A stretch of 64,000 nt of DNA from Ficedula albicollis (GCF_000247815.1 NC_021681.1:11782567-11846566), one strand, 5' to 3'. Shown: positions 1 to 15,010, counted from the first letter of the stretch. A program made the numbers and translations. The notes: generated by a model not told the origin, from the sequence alone.

Positions 1-2254
1 TCTTTTGTGAAACAAAGAAAAAAATCATAAATTTTGCTTTAAAAAATGTATCATTACTCCTTTTTGGGACATGCAAGTTGAGATATTTGTAATAAATTGT
101 ATCAACATTTGCTTAGTGTAATTTAGGAAGCTTATTTCTAATTCTGGTTTTCAATGTAAGTGATGGGAAAGTGGCACACATCCATTATGACTTAGATTTC
201 AAAGTCATAAGGTAATACAAGTAAATGCTATGACAGAATTCAATGTCTCTTTCCCTAGTACTGCAGTAAGCATAAATAAGAAAGTACATTGGCTGCACAC
301 TGCCTTTTGGAATTATGCTGAGACAACAGAACTAAAATTCAAGTGTATGTATATGTAAGGGTTACTAGATCAGAAAACATGTGAGCAGTCATTCTTCTGT
401 AGACGACTGAAAAGGCTACTGGAATATCTGGATTCTGAACCTAGCAGAAGATGTTTGTATTTTAGTTGATAACTCATTTTGAATGGAACAGAAATGCTTG
501 CTTGGACAGAAGCTGACACCTCCTTAGTGAACACACCAGTCTACACAATAATTTGATCTCATTTTCTGGTGAAGTAGAATTATTTTCTAGCTTCTCTATT
601 TTCCTCATCTCATGATGCATATGCATCCACATGCAGCACTGGTGAGGTTTGGGCTAGAATTCTTCCAGAAGGGTGGAAGAAACTGAATGAGGCAGAGGAA
701 GCAAACCATCAGACCTATGCAGGCAAGAGGGAGAGCAGGGCTGCTACTGCTGTGTCTAGATGGAAAACAGGCTGCCTTGGCTTTTGTAGGGATCCTTTAG
801 GGTGGAGATTAGAAGAGCTTAGGGACTGATTAAGACTCAGATCAAGATGCAGGCAGTCTCTCTGAACCCACTCTGTGATTTCTGACCAGGCCTAGGTGCT
901 CGTGTGAATAAGTGAACAGCAAAGACAACTGGGTAGTTCCAAGGTCACCCTATACAACACCTTGTCTACTTGTAAGATTACACAGCAAAGCTGTGGTTTG
1001 TTAGGGTTTCTGTCTGGGTGTTTCACATAAACAGCACTTTATATATAAACTTTTGCACAAACATCTTTTCTGTATATTTATTTGCACAGAAAATATTTTG
1101 GATTTATAAAACCAGAATTTAATGTATGCTTTCAAGATTCCTTTATATATTATTTGTCACTATAACAAAATGGTGTATCTATTTCAAGAAGTAAAGAATG
1201 CAAAAGCAGAATATACTTTTAATGACATTGAAATCAAGTACTTCTTGCTGAGATAAGAGGTAATTTTCTCATTCAGAGCTCATCGATGTACTGACCAGCC
1301 AGTTGGGCTATTTCTGATAAGTCACTCTACAAAAGTCCATTACTCTGCAGTTATCTGTTTATTAAAAGCTAAAAGCCCAGATTGTCATACAGAGCCTTGA
1401 TTACTTAATATCTGCTTTAATTAACTTTCCACATTCTACTAATTCTAGAACAATTTGATAGGCTTGTTATCAAGCATGCCAGACCTGTCCTTCCACTCTG
1501 CATTTTAAAAAAGAACACTAAGTTCAGAATTTCCAGAGGAATGTTTCATGAGAAGTGTGGGTTTCATGAAAGCTGAAGTCACAGTTCTCTTCTGTCACCA
1601 AGTTCCTCTGCAAACCCAGAGGTACCCGGTAATGTTTCTATTGTTTAGGATCACTATTTTTTAGTTAGAATATTTATGTCACAGTCCATACATTGCATAA
1701 GACCCTTAGGGCCTGTAAGACCCCAAATCTTCCCAGTTAGTACCTTTATTCTTGTTGGAAGACACAAGGTATGTTCTGGGGTTTTTTGTTCATGTAGAGT
1801 TTTAAAATGGAATGAAATGGTTTTGCACTTTGTGGAATATTTGATAGCACCAAGGAAAACCAAAGGGAAGCTTAAAAGGCCTGAGAAAGTTTGAAAAAAT
1901 TTTGGGTTTTTTCATACTGAAATGATATTTTAAGTCACACTGAAAACTTTATATCTTCTAAATGAAACATCAATTTCATATTTTCTTGGTGATAATTTCG
2001 TATTCTTAGTCAAGAAAAACAGAAGGATGAATGGAAATTATGCAAACTAACAAATGTGAAAACCATTAATTCCATGCCCTTCTATCTTTTTAGTCCAGCT
2101 GACAGTTTCACTGTCATATCAGTATCAGTTCTTAAAATATGAAAGTTCAGTGAGTTTTGAGAGCACTAATTTTGCAGAAAGCAACAGTTTCTGACTAATA
2201 ATAGAAAGAATTAAGCACTATCTTGTTCAATACTTACAGACCAGGAATATAAGC

Positions 2255-2326
2255 TTCATCATAGTAAATGTGATCCTTATTTTTTCTAGATTCATCATAG
2301 TAAATGTGATCCTTATTTTTTCTAGA
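2255..2326. repeat. 36-bp perfect tandem duplication
   Basis: Two identical 36-bp copies starting TTCATCATAG, at 2255-2290 and 2291-2326, head to tail with no spacer. Both end in TTTTTTCTAGA. Confidence 0.97.
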
Positions 2327-5300
2327 ATCCAGTTTGATATCACATATTTATATCAAACTTTTAAAGGCTCAAACCAGTTTCTGTACCTTGGTCTTATCTT
2401 CAAGTGACACAGTTCTGATATATGTTGGAAATAAACTGGGTTTATGCTTGCACCAATTTAATTCTGACATAGCAGTCAGAGCTCCAGATTAATTTGGGAT
2501 ATTTTAGTAGAAAGCAATAAATCATCATTCTTATTCCAAAGTTCCATATAATTAAGATGTTCTGTAGCACTATTTTCAGATAGGTTTGTTTGATTCTTTA
2601 CTTTTAACTTGAAGAGCTTCATCATGTTGACTGCTGTATAGCAGTTACCTTTTGTATGTTAAGGAGAGAAGTTTTAATGGGAGAAAAAATTATTGCATTA
2701 GATAGAAGAAAATTTTTTAGCATAATCAGACATATCAAAGCAATAATATTTTAAAATAGGATAAACGAAATAGTTTAATTGACACAAATTCAGATGGATG
2801 GATTCTATTCCAAATTATAGATTTATTTATAGTTTTCCAGAACTATTCAGGGTTTTGGGTCTGAGGAAAGTTCATCTTACCATTTGTTGCTAGTAAACTG
2901 AAAGGCAAGAATCTTTTATTGTTATGTAATTTTCCTTCTCTCCTGCACCAAATATTCTAGCAATAAAAGTATATCTTTCACATCTTTCTTTTTCTGTTTT
3001 CAACAGCCATGTGGAGCTAGAAATACAAGCTGTGTGAGGTGGGATTTAACTGTCCTGTTAGGAGACTGTGCTCAAAATTAGACCCCTCTGGCCAATAAAG
3101 ACCAACAAATTTGATAGCTGGAGTCATGTACAAGTCATGCACAAGTCACAGCTACAATCCAAAATCTCCTACTCAACATCTGCCCTGGACTGCCTTCACA
3201 CTTGCAGTCAGAAAACCCAAGTCCCCTGTATTTTAGTCTTTTATTTCGTTATCAAGCACAAATGTTTATAAATCTTTTTTAGTGCTGTTCAGGCAAAATG
3301 CTGTGGTGAATAACTGTGAGAGATCAAATGCACACCTTATCTGTGCTGAGAAGTACCTTGCAAATAAATGACAGGCATTTCAGGAGATCACTGAGATTCA
3401 TTACCTGGATGATTTCTCATTTTCAGATAGAAATGAAAGGAAATTATCCAATTTCTTCTTTTTATAATAACATCCAATACATTTAATGTCCAATTTTATA
3501 GTGCTTCTTGATTTATAGCATTTCCCAGGCTAATCGTGCTCTAGCTACGATTACAAAAACAGCTTTCATCTTAACCCTTTCAGTGTAGGTGTCACCCAAG
3601 AAATGCTCTCTTTGCTCAAAGATAATTTCATGTGTGATGTTGAACTCTGGGTTTGAAGCAGAATGCCTTTCTAACATTACTTCAGTCAGGAACTCCAGAC
3701 CTGTATTTCTTGTAGTTACTACATATACATAAAATGCTTATGCACCCACAAGTCCAGAACCGGTGGCAAAACCCACCAACCAAAGAAAAAAGTATCACAT
3801 CTAGCAATATTTTTGTATTTAAAAAAGATCCTTGACTCGGTTCTAACCCAGTATTTTAGTCTGTGCTATTATAGGGATCAAGGGGAACAAAATGATAAAC
3901 CAGAATCTGATCTTCTGCTCTCTGTGACCCATGTCCCAAGTGATCAATACATTGTCATACAAATTATTAAAATGCTGAATGACAACAATCTCTTGGCTAA
4001 ACTTGAAATTGCTGATAGTTATTTATTGTGTCTCTTTGTCCTATAGCTGAAGTCAAAACTCTGCCTTTTCTACTGTCTCCCTGGACCAGCTGTTCCCCAC
4101 CCTGCTGGGCAGGTGAGTTACTGGGTAGACAGAGAGGGATTGGCAGTTTCCTAAGTGAATCCCAAATTACTGTTTTCCCGTTGTACCCAGAATATTGTGT
4201 GTGAGCAATGATGGAGCTCATCAGCAAAACAATGTTCCTTGAAGATAATGCTCCTTGAATAACTCTGGGACAGCATTTCCTCTGAGCCTTTGTTGTGGGC
4301 TGTCCATGAACACCTGAAAGCTTCCTTGTTAGTTTAGTTTTACTTGAATGATTTTCAAGGTGTTCTTCACAATTGTGAAAAACACTTTTTAAACAGCAAT
4401 GTAGATTGTGTGAGCTGAGAGTCTGCATGTTGATCGGTAATACCCTAATGCTGAGGAGAGCCTGGGGGTCAGCAACAGGTTTGCTCATGTATATGCCATT
4501 AGTGGTAATGCAGGAATATTCAAATTTTATCAGTGTAAAAGATGCCAGGCAGAAGGTTGTCCTGAAGATGTTCACAGGAGCAGATAGTTGGCCAGCTAAG
4601 GACAGTGCATTAAAAATAGTTGCAGCATTTATGGTTAGACTTGTTACATTAAATTACAGCTATTTCTGGATTCTAGAGGAGTTTTTTTAGGATTAAATGC
4701 TTTTCCAGGCAAAGACAGTGTGATCTCTCTTGAAAGTGTGTCTGGGTGAAAAAAACCTCAGGCTGAAGTGACTTGGCTGAGATTGGCCTCTCAACAGGAG
4801 TGTTTATTGCAGTGTCATTTAAATACATATTGTACCATGCCTTAAGAGCAATATGACCCTGCAAACCAGATCAAACTTTGTTTATTGGAGCTATATTTGT
4901 TACTGAGAGGGAACACAAGTTAGGCTGATTATGACTGTTCTAAACACAAAACAAAACATTAACCAGTACAAAGTGCACAGAAATATAACTGTGCTTGAAA
5001 ATATCCTGCCTTTAATTGCACTGCTCATCTCTATGCTGTGGTTACTCACAAATTACAGTTGAAGATTTTGTTTTCAGCAGTAAAAAACAGATGCTTCACT
5101 TCAACTAAACTGTTTTCCAGGACTCTAGAGGATATATGACCCAAAGGAATATTGTTATAGGAGCGAGAACCTGCCAAGGCCAGGAAAAGACATTTAGCTA
5201 AACTTCCTTTTCTAAACTGACTCTCCTTCTTCTTGACAAATGGTGACAGGAAAATGTATTCAAAGGAATACAAGCAAAACAATTAACAAGGTTCATAATA

Positions 5301-5928
5301 ATTTCTAATTATTGAATTATGGATCATCTGAGAGTATGTACACAAATTCTTGGCTGGTAAAATCAGAGTGTCAAGGACTAGCCATGTTTCAGGAAGCTTA
5401 ATCCTTGTGTGCCCATGTGAGGGAGAAAGAAAAGCCAAGATGTGTTTCCTTAATTTAGGAATAAATGAGAAGCACTAGAGATCAAACTCTAGTTTGACTC
5501 TAGCTCATAAGGAATGGCTGGAAATAGATGTACTGTCTCATGCTCTTCTCCATGAGCAGGGCAACAGTCAGTGATGCAGCACCAAATTCTGATGAGGCTT
5601 CTCTTAACCAAGAAGACAATTCCCCCTTGCCTCAGCTGACTGCAGCCTCATTGCCCAGGTACCTGTCAGGAGACCATTCTGTCCAGGGCCTTCCTGCAGC
5701 ACCCCTTTGAACACAGCTGAACACAGGCAATGCTACTCTAGAGTCTGGGAATAATGAAAAGAATATTTTTGCTACTGAAGCAGTAGTGCTATAATCTTGG
5801 CCAAGATCATGTTGTTACTGTGGTTGCTCTGTCATTAAGTTCTGTCTTTCAGCAATCTATAGCTAGTTTTTAAATGGCTGAGATAAACACAGAATCTTAT
5901 TCTACTAATCAGGTTGGGTTTATTTATT

Positions 5929-5930
<2 letters not shown>

Positions 5931-5978
<48 letters not shown>
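5931..5978. repeat. Poly-T tract, 48 bp
   Basis: Forty-eight T residues after a TATTTATTTA segment. It could be the reverse of a retroposed poly-A tail, but no recognisable retrocopy body is seen on the left side (1-5920). A simple slippage repeat is just as likely. Confidence 0.9.
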
Positions 5979-5979
<1 letters not shown>

Positions 5980-8900
5980 TGGTAGACAGCCATAGTCATA
6001 CACAGTTAAGGCACAGCATTTCATCCCACTGCCCATCTACATCCCTAACGAGCTATTCTGGTAAACATATGCACTGCCTTAGCCTTTGATGTTGGAACAA
6101 ATTATTGGATACTGAAGGATCCAAAATGTTGACTCTTCTGCTGAGTGAGATGTTTTTGCTGAGAACGTGAGTTAGGTCAGTCTTAGTCATCCCTCAAAAA
6201 TGGGGTATGACATGCCTCAGGATCTAGAGAAGGCTGGATGTTTGGAACTGAAGTTTCAGGTGAACTAGAAATGGTGTGATTTTAAGGGCATCTAGACACA
6301 CAGACAGCTCTTCTCTAAAATACATTTACCAACAGCAGTGGCCAGGTAGGCACAGTAGTAAAAGTTACAATCCAGTGCCGCTTAGTATTTATTCAGAATA
6401 CAGAATAAAATTCTTCCTATCAGCTGAAGAACCACTGCAAAGAGATGCACAAAGAGCCTGGAAATCCCTTGACAAACATTTACACAGAAGGTGATGATAA
6501 ACAAACAAGACCTAATACCTAGCACAGTGTTTTTAAGGACATGTTTTATTAACAGCTTGGATTTTTTGCTCTGCCTGTCAGGAGAATCCTTTATCCTCAA
6601 ACCTCTCAGTGCAGATTTACTGTTAAATGTAGCTCTCAATTTTTAATCAGAGTATGGGGCATGAAGGGAATCATATATCCAAAAGCATTAGCAAGTAATG
6701 CTCAACGTCTCTGAAGGCACATTTATTGAATAGTTCAATTTGACTGCGAACTTAAATGGCTATCTCTGTTTTGGTGTTGATGTATTATGAAATTATTCTC
6801 ACATGCTGATCCAGGTTTATTCATTGTCTGCCAAGAACTGAATATTATAGACCTTTCACATGGGGAGTAAAAGCAATTTTTTTTTCCTGTTACAACTCTC
6901 AGATAAGTCAAAAGACAATGTATTATTTAGGAAGGTGGTGCAGGCAGTTCTGCTCTCAGCACGGCAGTGATAATGCTGTAAACACTGTGCACGTGCCTCT
7001 GTGCCAGGAAGTGCTAAGTTACTGCACCAGGCAACTGGGAACTTTTAAATATGACCTCATTTTCAGAAAGGCAACACTCAACACTACCTGAAACTCAGTT
7101 TCAGATGTTTAGAAAGAAGACAGCCAAAATAAATAAGACATTTCTTAATGGGAGATGGAAATTGAGACTTTTTCTGTAACAGATGGTTAATTTTGATAGT
7201 GTATCTTACTCTATGTTTTAGCAACAGTTCATGAGTGTTGTATAAACCATATATATTCCTGGAACAAATCAACTGGTAGTTATCTCTGAGGACACATGCT
7301 AATCTTTTGTCTAAAAATAGAGTGACAGATTATATTTGCATTATGTTAAATTTTAACTGAAAAAGAAAAGCGTGGATCTGATGCTATGTGTGAGGAGAGG
7401 GGGAAAATTATGAGAATTCCAGTTATTATGGAGATAAATAGTGATTTTTTTCAGAAGAAGTTTCATTCCTACTCTTATTTTAAAATTGTTATTGTTCTAT
7501 TCTCTTATACATCAAGAGTCCTGGTCACTGTTATGATAACTTCACAGTGTAAATTATGGAGAGTGCAGTAAATAATTGAAACTTGGTGTAATATGTGGGC
7601 AATGATGTACAACAAGAAGGCTGTACAGATCTGAGTACTGTCTTCTGCCCCAACACTGTAATGCATTATGGCAGAGCAAATGATAAATATATTGGTGTGA
7701 GTTCATTCTGATTTACATTATTTTTATGTATCTTGGACTGAAAGGGTGATAGATTTATTTATGCTTTACATCTGAACTGTGGGTAAGTTGGTCTGTACCA
7801 TATAAACTCAAGTATTTATCTCTAGGGTAAGACTGAGTTGATGAACCTTGAGGAGTTTAGAGCTGCATTTCCTGAACTACTGATAGGAACTGGAGCCTAT
7901 TTCACAGAGGGAGAGGGGACACAAAACAGTGCATGTGAATAAGACTCAATCCATTCAAATATATTCAGAAATCACATGCACCTCTCTATTAATCTCTGAA
8001 TGCCTGCAGTTTCAATTAAATACATTATCTGCAGGATAATCATTTTATGATGAAAAATTGGCAAAAAACCACATTCTGCTTGGGACTGTTATTTTCTTGA
8101 TCGTTTCTGACCATTCTCTCCTGAGAAGGTTTACCTATACAGCAACTTGTAGTTTATGTAGGGAAAGCCAATGTAGACACTGTGACCATTCACATATTTT
8201 TAATTTCCTGTAAGCACTTGATTTTGGTGAGGTGAATAACTTCAGTTGTTTAGATTAACTGAGCTAGCTCTGTGCTTTGGATTTGATCAGTGCTGGTAGA
8301 TCTGGCTCCCTGGAGCACTGGGGAATCACACAGATGAGTTTCAACCTGCTCTGGGAAGGAGCCTGAGATATGTTCTTATCAGCTGATCACGAAGGGCTGC
8401 TGTGAGCCAACCTCTTCTGTGCTCATAGCCATGGTTGCAGCATTTCCTTGGCTTCATCCCTTTTTTTCTACAACCGATGACACCCAAACCCATTCCAATA
8501 AATCTCTTCAGAGACAATCATATCATTTTCATACTTGTAATGCAGTTTTCCTTGGCTTTGTGAGCTGTACCCTCCAAACTAGTTTCAAAAACAGTCTTTT
8601 CCTTCTAAAGAATCATAGGGATGGATGCAGCTCAGAGTTGCTGTTCAGGCACAGGTGCCAGCATGCTGGGGGGCTACACCAAGCAAGTTGGTGTCATTTA
8701 CCACAGCTCCGTAACTTTCCTCAGCAAACTCATCTGCCAGAGTCCATACAAGCATCAATGGCCATGAATTATCACCACCTTTAAATACAATTACTAGAAA
8801 AATTACTTAAGACTAAAAATTTTAGACAAATGCTGATAGCTAAGGACAAAAGTCCACATTGAGGTGTGATAAATTATAAAAGGACAATTAAATATCTTCA

Positions 8901-10556
8901 CTAGAAGCAGAAATCAGAGCCTCAAGATACATTTGTAATTAAAAATGTCTATTTAAAATTTTATCTCAATTTGATCTCCTCATAATTTGTGAAGATGTAT
9001 GTTCCAATGTCAAAAAATTAAGTGAAATTATGAGCCTAATAGCTTTATAGCAAGAAAATCTATATCCTGATTACAAACCTAATTTATTTTATTGGTAAAA
9101 ATGTCTGCCAGATCTGATGGGATTCAGAGGAAATCCTCAGAGACAAGCATTTCAAATCAATAATGATTGTCTACTTTCAGTGCCTTTGGTGAAATTGATT
9201 GTACAAGAGGCTAGAGAAAAGCACGTGCATTGAACAGTGTAAAAATTTAATATGAGAGTTTTTAACAGTCCCTCACTTGTGGTCTTGGGGGACTTTGCAC
9301 CTCTGGGTAGCACTAAGCAGCAGAAGAAATGCCATTGCATCCAATTCAACTGCTTGTTAGGGACAATCTTAATTTAAAAATTTCCTAGAGAGCTAAACCA
9401 TGAGGGGATCTGGTGACCCAAGCTCTCAGACTGCACACTGACTCCTGCTCACAGCCTTTTCCTCTTACTGTAATCTCAGCATTATTCCTTATCTCCTGTT
9501 ATAGAAACCCAGACTGATTTGCTCCCCGCAACCTAATGAGAAAGCTCTTCCTCACCCACATTTCCACTGCCACATGGAAAAACTCTTGCTGACTGACAGT
9601 GGAAAAAGTGGCAAATCTCAGGAAGATGACTGATAGTGCCAGTGTATCCAAGCTGTAATGGCCTTGATTGACATTATGGGACATGAGACATGTCATGAGG
9701 AAGAATCAAACTGTCACAGAAATAGAAAATCTCCACACTGTACATGGATGCCTGCATTTTATGTTTATCCAGTACACTTTTATGCTAGTCCTTATTTTGT
9801 CTGCAAGTTTTATCTCTGCTCTTTGTAAAAGCCCCAGTTTGATTATCTTCAGCTGCTATTTTATAGCAAGTCTGACATGAAGGCTTGTAATCAGACATCA
9901 TTTTGTAAACAAGGAAAACATATGCTATATATGGAATAAGTGATAAGGAATTGTGAATTGCAGGCCTGTCCTGATACTGAGGTTTTCTGTGGTGATCTTA
10001 CAAATCACAGCAGGGAGTTCTGAATGGATTGGGAAGTAACCAGAATCAATAATCAGCATGAGTACACTCATTATTAGAAGCTGAGTTTCAAAAAAGCACA
10101 TTTGGAAGGACACTGCGTTTAAATTAGATCCTTTTTACTCCAGTTTTCTATTGCCCTCTCTCTTGTCATTTAACCTCCCTTGTCATTCAGCGCTCTCTGT
10201 GAATACAAGTGACTATGAAGTAATTTAAAAATAATATAGTGAAGAATAATATATAAAACAATGCATAATAAATTATGCCTCAATAAGGCAGCAGTGGAGG
10301 AAGATTTTTCCAGCATATTCTCATTATAATCAGAAATGCACAATTTATTACATGTTTGTGTGATAACTGCAGGTTTTGGTATGAGGGCAAAATCTGCCTG
10401 TATAGCTCTTTCTTCAGCAGCAAGGAGGACACTACTAAGATGTATTCACGGTGTTTAAAAGGAGCAGTAGTGAAACAAGCTTAGAAAACAAGGATGTGTC
10501 TGAGCTACGTCTAACAAACTTAGGAAGAACCTGTTCCTTGTGGTCTGGAGCCTCTA

Positions 10557-10700
10557 ACAGGCACATAACTAAACAGGTCTTGACAGAATGCCACGTTTAA
10601 AAATGGAGAGGGAAAAAGCCTGCTAGTGCCTGCAGCCCTCAGGATGCATAATACGAACAATACTCAGTATTTTCCAATGCCTTTCATTTACCCATGTGCG
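10557..10700. repeat. Dispersed direct repeat, copy 1 (left of exon F)
   Basis: About 140 bp similar to 11576-11718 at an offset of 1019 bp. Shared landmarks are TTGACAGAATGCCA, GAGAGGGAAAAAGCCTGC, TAGTGCCTGCAG and TTTTCCAATGCCTTTC. A dozen or so substitutions separate the copies, so the event is not recent. The two copies bracket exon F. Confidence 0.9.
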
Positions 10701-10793
10701 TGTTAAAGCTCACAAAAAGGCGTTAGGGAGTGCGGGATGTAGAGGCTGACGCGCAGGGATCAGTGGAACCGCAGGGCTCTGCTCTGCACTGAC

Positions 10794-10947
10794 CTGATCT
10801 GCAGCCAGGTGAGCATCGGGGTGGTGCCCCCCCCGAGGACCCAGACGGTGAAGAAGACGATCAGCAGGGCTGTGGTGAACATCATCTGCTGGGGCTGCGA
10901 GTCCGTGCGGCGAATGGCCAGCGCGAAGGCGATGGCACCGCGCAGAC
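10794..10947 (-). CDS. SLC9A9: SLC9A9 (NHE9) internal exon F
   Basis: Encodes [51 protein letters not shown] and the first two bases of an Arg codon. [10 protein letters not shown] carries the Arg that is invariant in NHE exchangers (in NHE1 this region affects pH response, from the literature). [13 protein letters not shown] marks the end of the membrane domain. The next exon should start the cytosolic tail (Gly-Val-Asp after Arg in the family), but no match is visible in 1-10793, so it lies off the left edge. GC is about 66% (102 of 154 bases), far above the other exons and the surrounding AT-rich intron. The acceptor has a weak, GC-rich tract ending GCCGCTGCAG; the donor is ATCAG/gtcagtg. 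Confidence 0.93.
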
Positions 10948-11575
10948 CTGCAGCGGCACAGGGCATCAGCTCAGCGGCGCGCACACCGCGGCAGCTCACG
11001 CTCAAACCTCTCCCAGGGCAGGGCATTCTCAGACCCTGATCCTGCCTGTAAAGTACTGAGCCATGCGAACTGAAAGGGTGGGAATTACTGCAGCAAATTT
11101 GCAAAAGGGAACAATGAAAACACTCTCCTATTCACACAATAATCACGCTTTTGCTTTATATACACTGAATTATTTGTCTTGAATAATTGCAAATTAAGTA
11201 GTAATCTAAGCTTAATGCAGGTTGAAAAAGAAATCTATATCCTGTGTTAAGTGGGACTGCTCATGTAATCAGGAGCAAGTGAAAAAGACACATTAAAATG
11301 TGTACTCAAATATGCTACTCATTTCTTCCTTGAAAATATAGAATCTGTTCCTTTAAAATAATTTATTGTTCTAAGACTAGTCAGAAAAAAGTGACTTAAA
11401 AATGAATAGTTTTTCAAAGATAATTTGAAATATATGAAAGGGGATGCAGAATAAATTAATGTACTTGAAACCTTATAATAGTTGTAGAATTATACACCCA
11501 CAGACTGAATAAACAAGAAATTATAAAGGTGGTGAAAACAGCTAAATGAGTTTTAAAAGAAAAGCCCCATAGGTA

Positions 11576-11718
11576 GTAATGAGGCAAATAAATAGGCCTT
11601 GACAGAATGCCATGTTTAAAAATTGAGAGGGAAAAAGCCTGCTAGTGCCTGCAGACCTCAGGATGCATAGTACAAATAATACTCTATATTTTCCAATGCC
11701 TTTCTTTTACCTATTTAA
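11576..11718. repeat. Dispersed direct repeat, copy 2 (right of exon F)
   Basis: Partner of 10557-10700, same orientation. The sequence after this copy does not resemble the GC-rich DNA after copy 1, so only this segment and not exon F was duplicated. Confidence 0.9.
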
Positions 11719-12478
11719 ATGTACTTCATTGTTTTCCAAAAAAAATTTCACAAAATAAGTGTAGAGAGCAAAGCCATTATGTCTATACAATACACACTGA
11801 GTCCAAAAAGTACTCTGCAAAGTATTGAGAGATTAAACCTAGTAATCAAACCTCTTGTAAGGTACTGATGACATATGCAGAATCATTTAATTAACTGCTA
11901 AATGCAACTATTTTTGGCCTAGAACTCCAAAGCTCTTCAAGATTACATAGCTAGAATGTGAATTATTTGGTATAGAAGCTGGGCTTCCAATTATTTAGTA
12001 TAGAAGTTTATCCAGGGAACAGCACAAAGCCATTTCTGCAAGGAAGAAGCAGACTGGAGTTGCACTCTCTGAAAATACTCAGTGGCAGCAGGTTCAAAAC
12101 CTGCAGGCAGACACTGGGCCTGTCCTTGGCTTTGCTTTTGTGTAAAAGATGTCTCTGAGGATGCAGATGCTTTACTATTTTCTAACAGGGAAAGAATATC
12201 ATCTCATTTTAAACATGTATCTGAGGAGGGAATTAGCTATGTTGAAATGGTCTTTATTTCAATGGTTATAGTGGTAATCAGGATAATTAGCACAGCTACA
12301 TTTCAGTAGAAAACAATGCTGCTTCCCACAATTGCATCACACCTTTAATTTTAAATCTACAACATCTGTTTTTGTAAGAGGGGGTGTATATATATATATA
12401 AATTAATTAGTATGTCTCTGTTTCTTGCACAGTGGACTGGCTGTTTCTTCAGAAAAATAGTGGGTGACTTCCTATATC

Positions 12479-13278
<800 letters not shown>

Positions 13279-14869
13279 ATCTCAATCCTCAATCTCAAAA
13301 TACTTTCCAGGTAAATAATACAAATGAAGGAAGGGAATTTTAACAACCTCAGAAAATGCTGAGATGCTGAAACGGACTGAAGTTAAGGAAGATTACATTT
13401 TCTGTAAAACTTCAGGGAAAAATGCCACCAAAGCCCAGTGGAATGATTGGATGCAGTGGATGTTGGTACCTCAGCTACACCTGGAGGGAGTGGGGCAGCA
13501 GAAGGACCAGCTCTGGTGAACCATTAGCAGAGATTCTCTGCCCTCATCTTTCAGAGGTGCACTGATGGCAGATCCACGTCTGTGTTAATCCATTCATCCT
13601 TGGGCTGAATCCCAGATTTCCTAACAGATTTTTTTTGTGCCAGCCATTAGGGATTAATCTTTAAGCAATAGTCTTTAATGGGCCAGAGCCTTCAAAGCAG
13701 AGCAGCCCAGGGTTAAGCTCCAGAGCCCCCAGGACAGAACCCATGTAGGGCTGTTAGCCATCCTTTATCCACAGCCCGAACAAACAAATAAAAAAAAAAG
13801 CCCTGGAGGGCTGGAGTGCTTGCTATTGGTGTGAAAAGCATCTGCCAGGAAAGAAGACTTTCTGTGGGTAGCTCTGGTGTTTTGGTTTCAGCTGTAGTTT
13901 TCTGCTCTTTTCTTCCTTGCTTTCTTTTCTTCACATATCTACATCCCTTGGGCAAGTTCGCATTGCCACTTCCCACCTCCCTGTCTGTATGAGTGTGTAG
14001 ATGGAAATGCCTGCACAACAGCTGCCTGTGCACGGGTAGTTTTTGGCTTAATTCTGCATTTGTGCTCATCCTTTTCAGACTCCACTGATGCTGTAAAATG
14101 CCTTAGATTAACAGCAACCACCCCTGTAGCACTGTGTTCCACAAGCCTCTCTGCTGCCTTTTTATATGCTGTAGAGAAGAGGAAAACAGAGTAAAAGGTA
14201 AATAAAGATGTTGAGAGAAGAGTGGAAGGTGCTATAAAGTCTAAGATTCTGAAATGTTTCTTTTTCACATGAGCAGAGACTGTTGGACTGCTCACTTTAG
14301 CTGATGTTCAACTTGATTTGAGAAGCTCAGGCTTAATTAGTCCTTGTATAAAGGACTAATCAAATTTTCATTTACAATGATATGTTATCAGGAATCATGG
14401 TTAAAAACAGTTGTAGAAGTGAATCCACCCTCTGTAATGTATTGTTAGAGGAGCGGCAGAAGCAAATAAAGAATATTATAAATCAAAATGCTCCATAATC
14501 CACTTCCAAGCCTAACTCTTCCACCTTTTCTCAATGTATTAATATGCATCAAAAAGCAGCACTTAATGACTTCAGGAAAGTTCTTTGCAGAGTAAGGTAC
14601 AATCAAATGCTAATCAACAGTGTATTTGCCTGACCTTAATTGCTTTTCTCAGCAATTTTTCTCAGCAATCACTTTGGTGATTGTGGCAGCAAAACAAGCA
14701 GTAAATGTTTGGTGGATTTGGTAATGATAATACAGAAAACAAAACTAACCCCAAATTCATTTTTTCTACACCTGAATGAGTGATGCTGTGGTGAATGAAG
14801 CCATTTCCCCCTGTGATCAGCTAGAACCTGACGCTGTACCAGAAAAATGCAGGTGGTGAAACACACACA

Positions 14870-15010
14870 GAGGTGGTGGGTGTCCCATCCCTGGAAACAC
14901 TCGAGGTCAGGATTGGGGCTCTGAGCAACCTGATCTAGTCCCTGCTCATTGCAGGGGGTTGGACTAGATAACCTTTAAAGGTCCCCTCCAGCCCAAACTG
15001 TTCTGTGACT
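14870..15010 (+). mobile_element. CR1 LINE 3' end (truncated)
   Basis: Reads through the typical CR1 3' terminal region in order: CCATCCCTGGAAACACTCGA, GGCTCTGAGCAACCTGATCT, GGGGGTTGGACTAGATAACC, then AGGTCCCCTCCAGCCC. Only the last 140 bp or so is present, as expected for a 5'-truncated CR1 copy. It lies antisense to SLC9A9. CR1 of this kind is abundant in birds and also occurs in crocodiles and turtles. The usual octamer tail is degraded. Confidence 0.9.

Larger units (their letters stand above)
1..10793 (-). other. SLC9A9: SLC9A9 intron downstream of exon F (3' part off window)
   Basis: AT-rich intron. I looked for the expected tail exons (a Gly-Val-Asp start, an FRMWYSFDHK-type motif, a WCGPIS-type motif) and saw none on the minus strand. 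It holds a 36-bp tandem duplication (2255-2326), a T48 run (5931-5978) and one half of a dispersed repeat pair (about 10557-10700). Short ORFs here show no recognisable protein. Intron status rests on the exon F donor at 10792-10793. Confidence 0.75.

Noticed and set aside
3997..4575. 192-residue minus-strand ORF
   Set aside because: Does not match the NHE9 tail or any family known to me; composition looks like random open frame.
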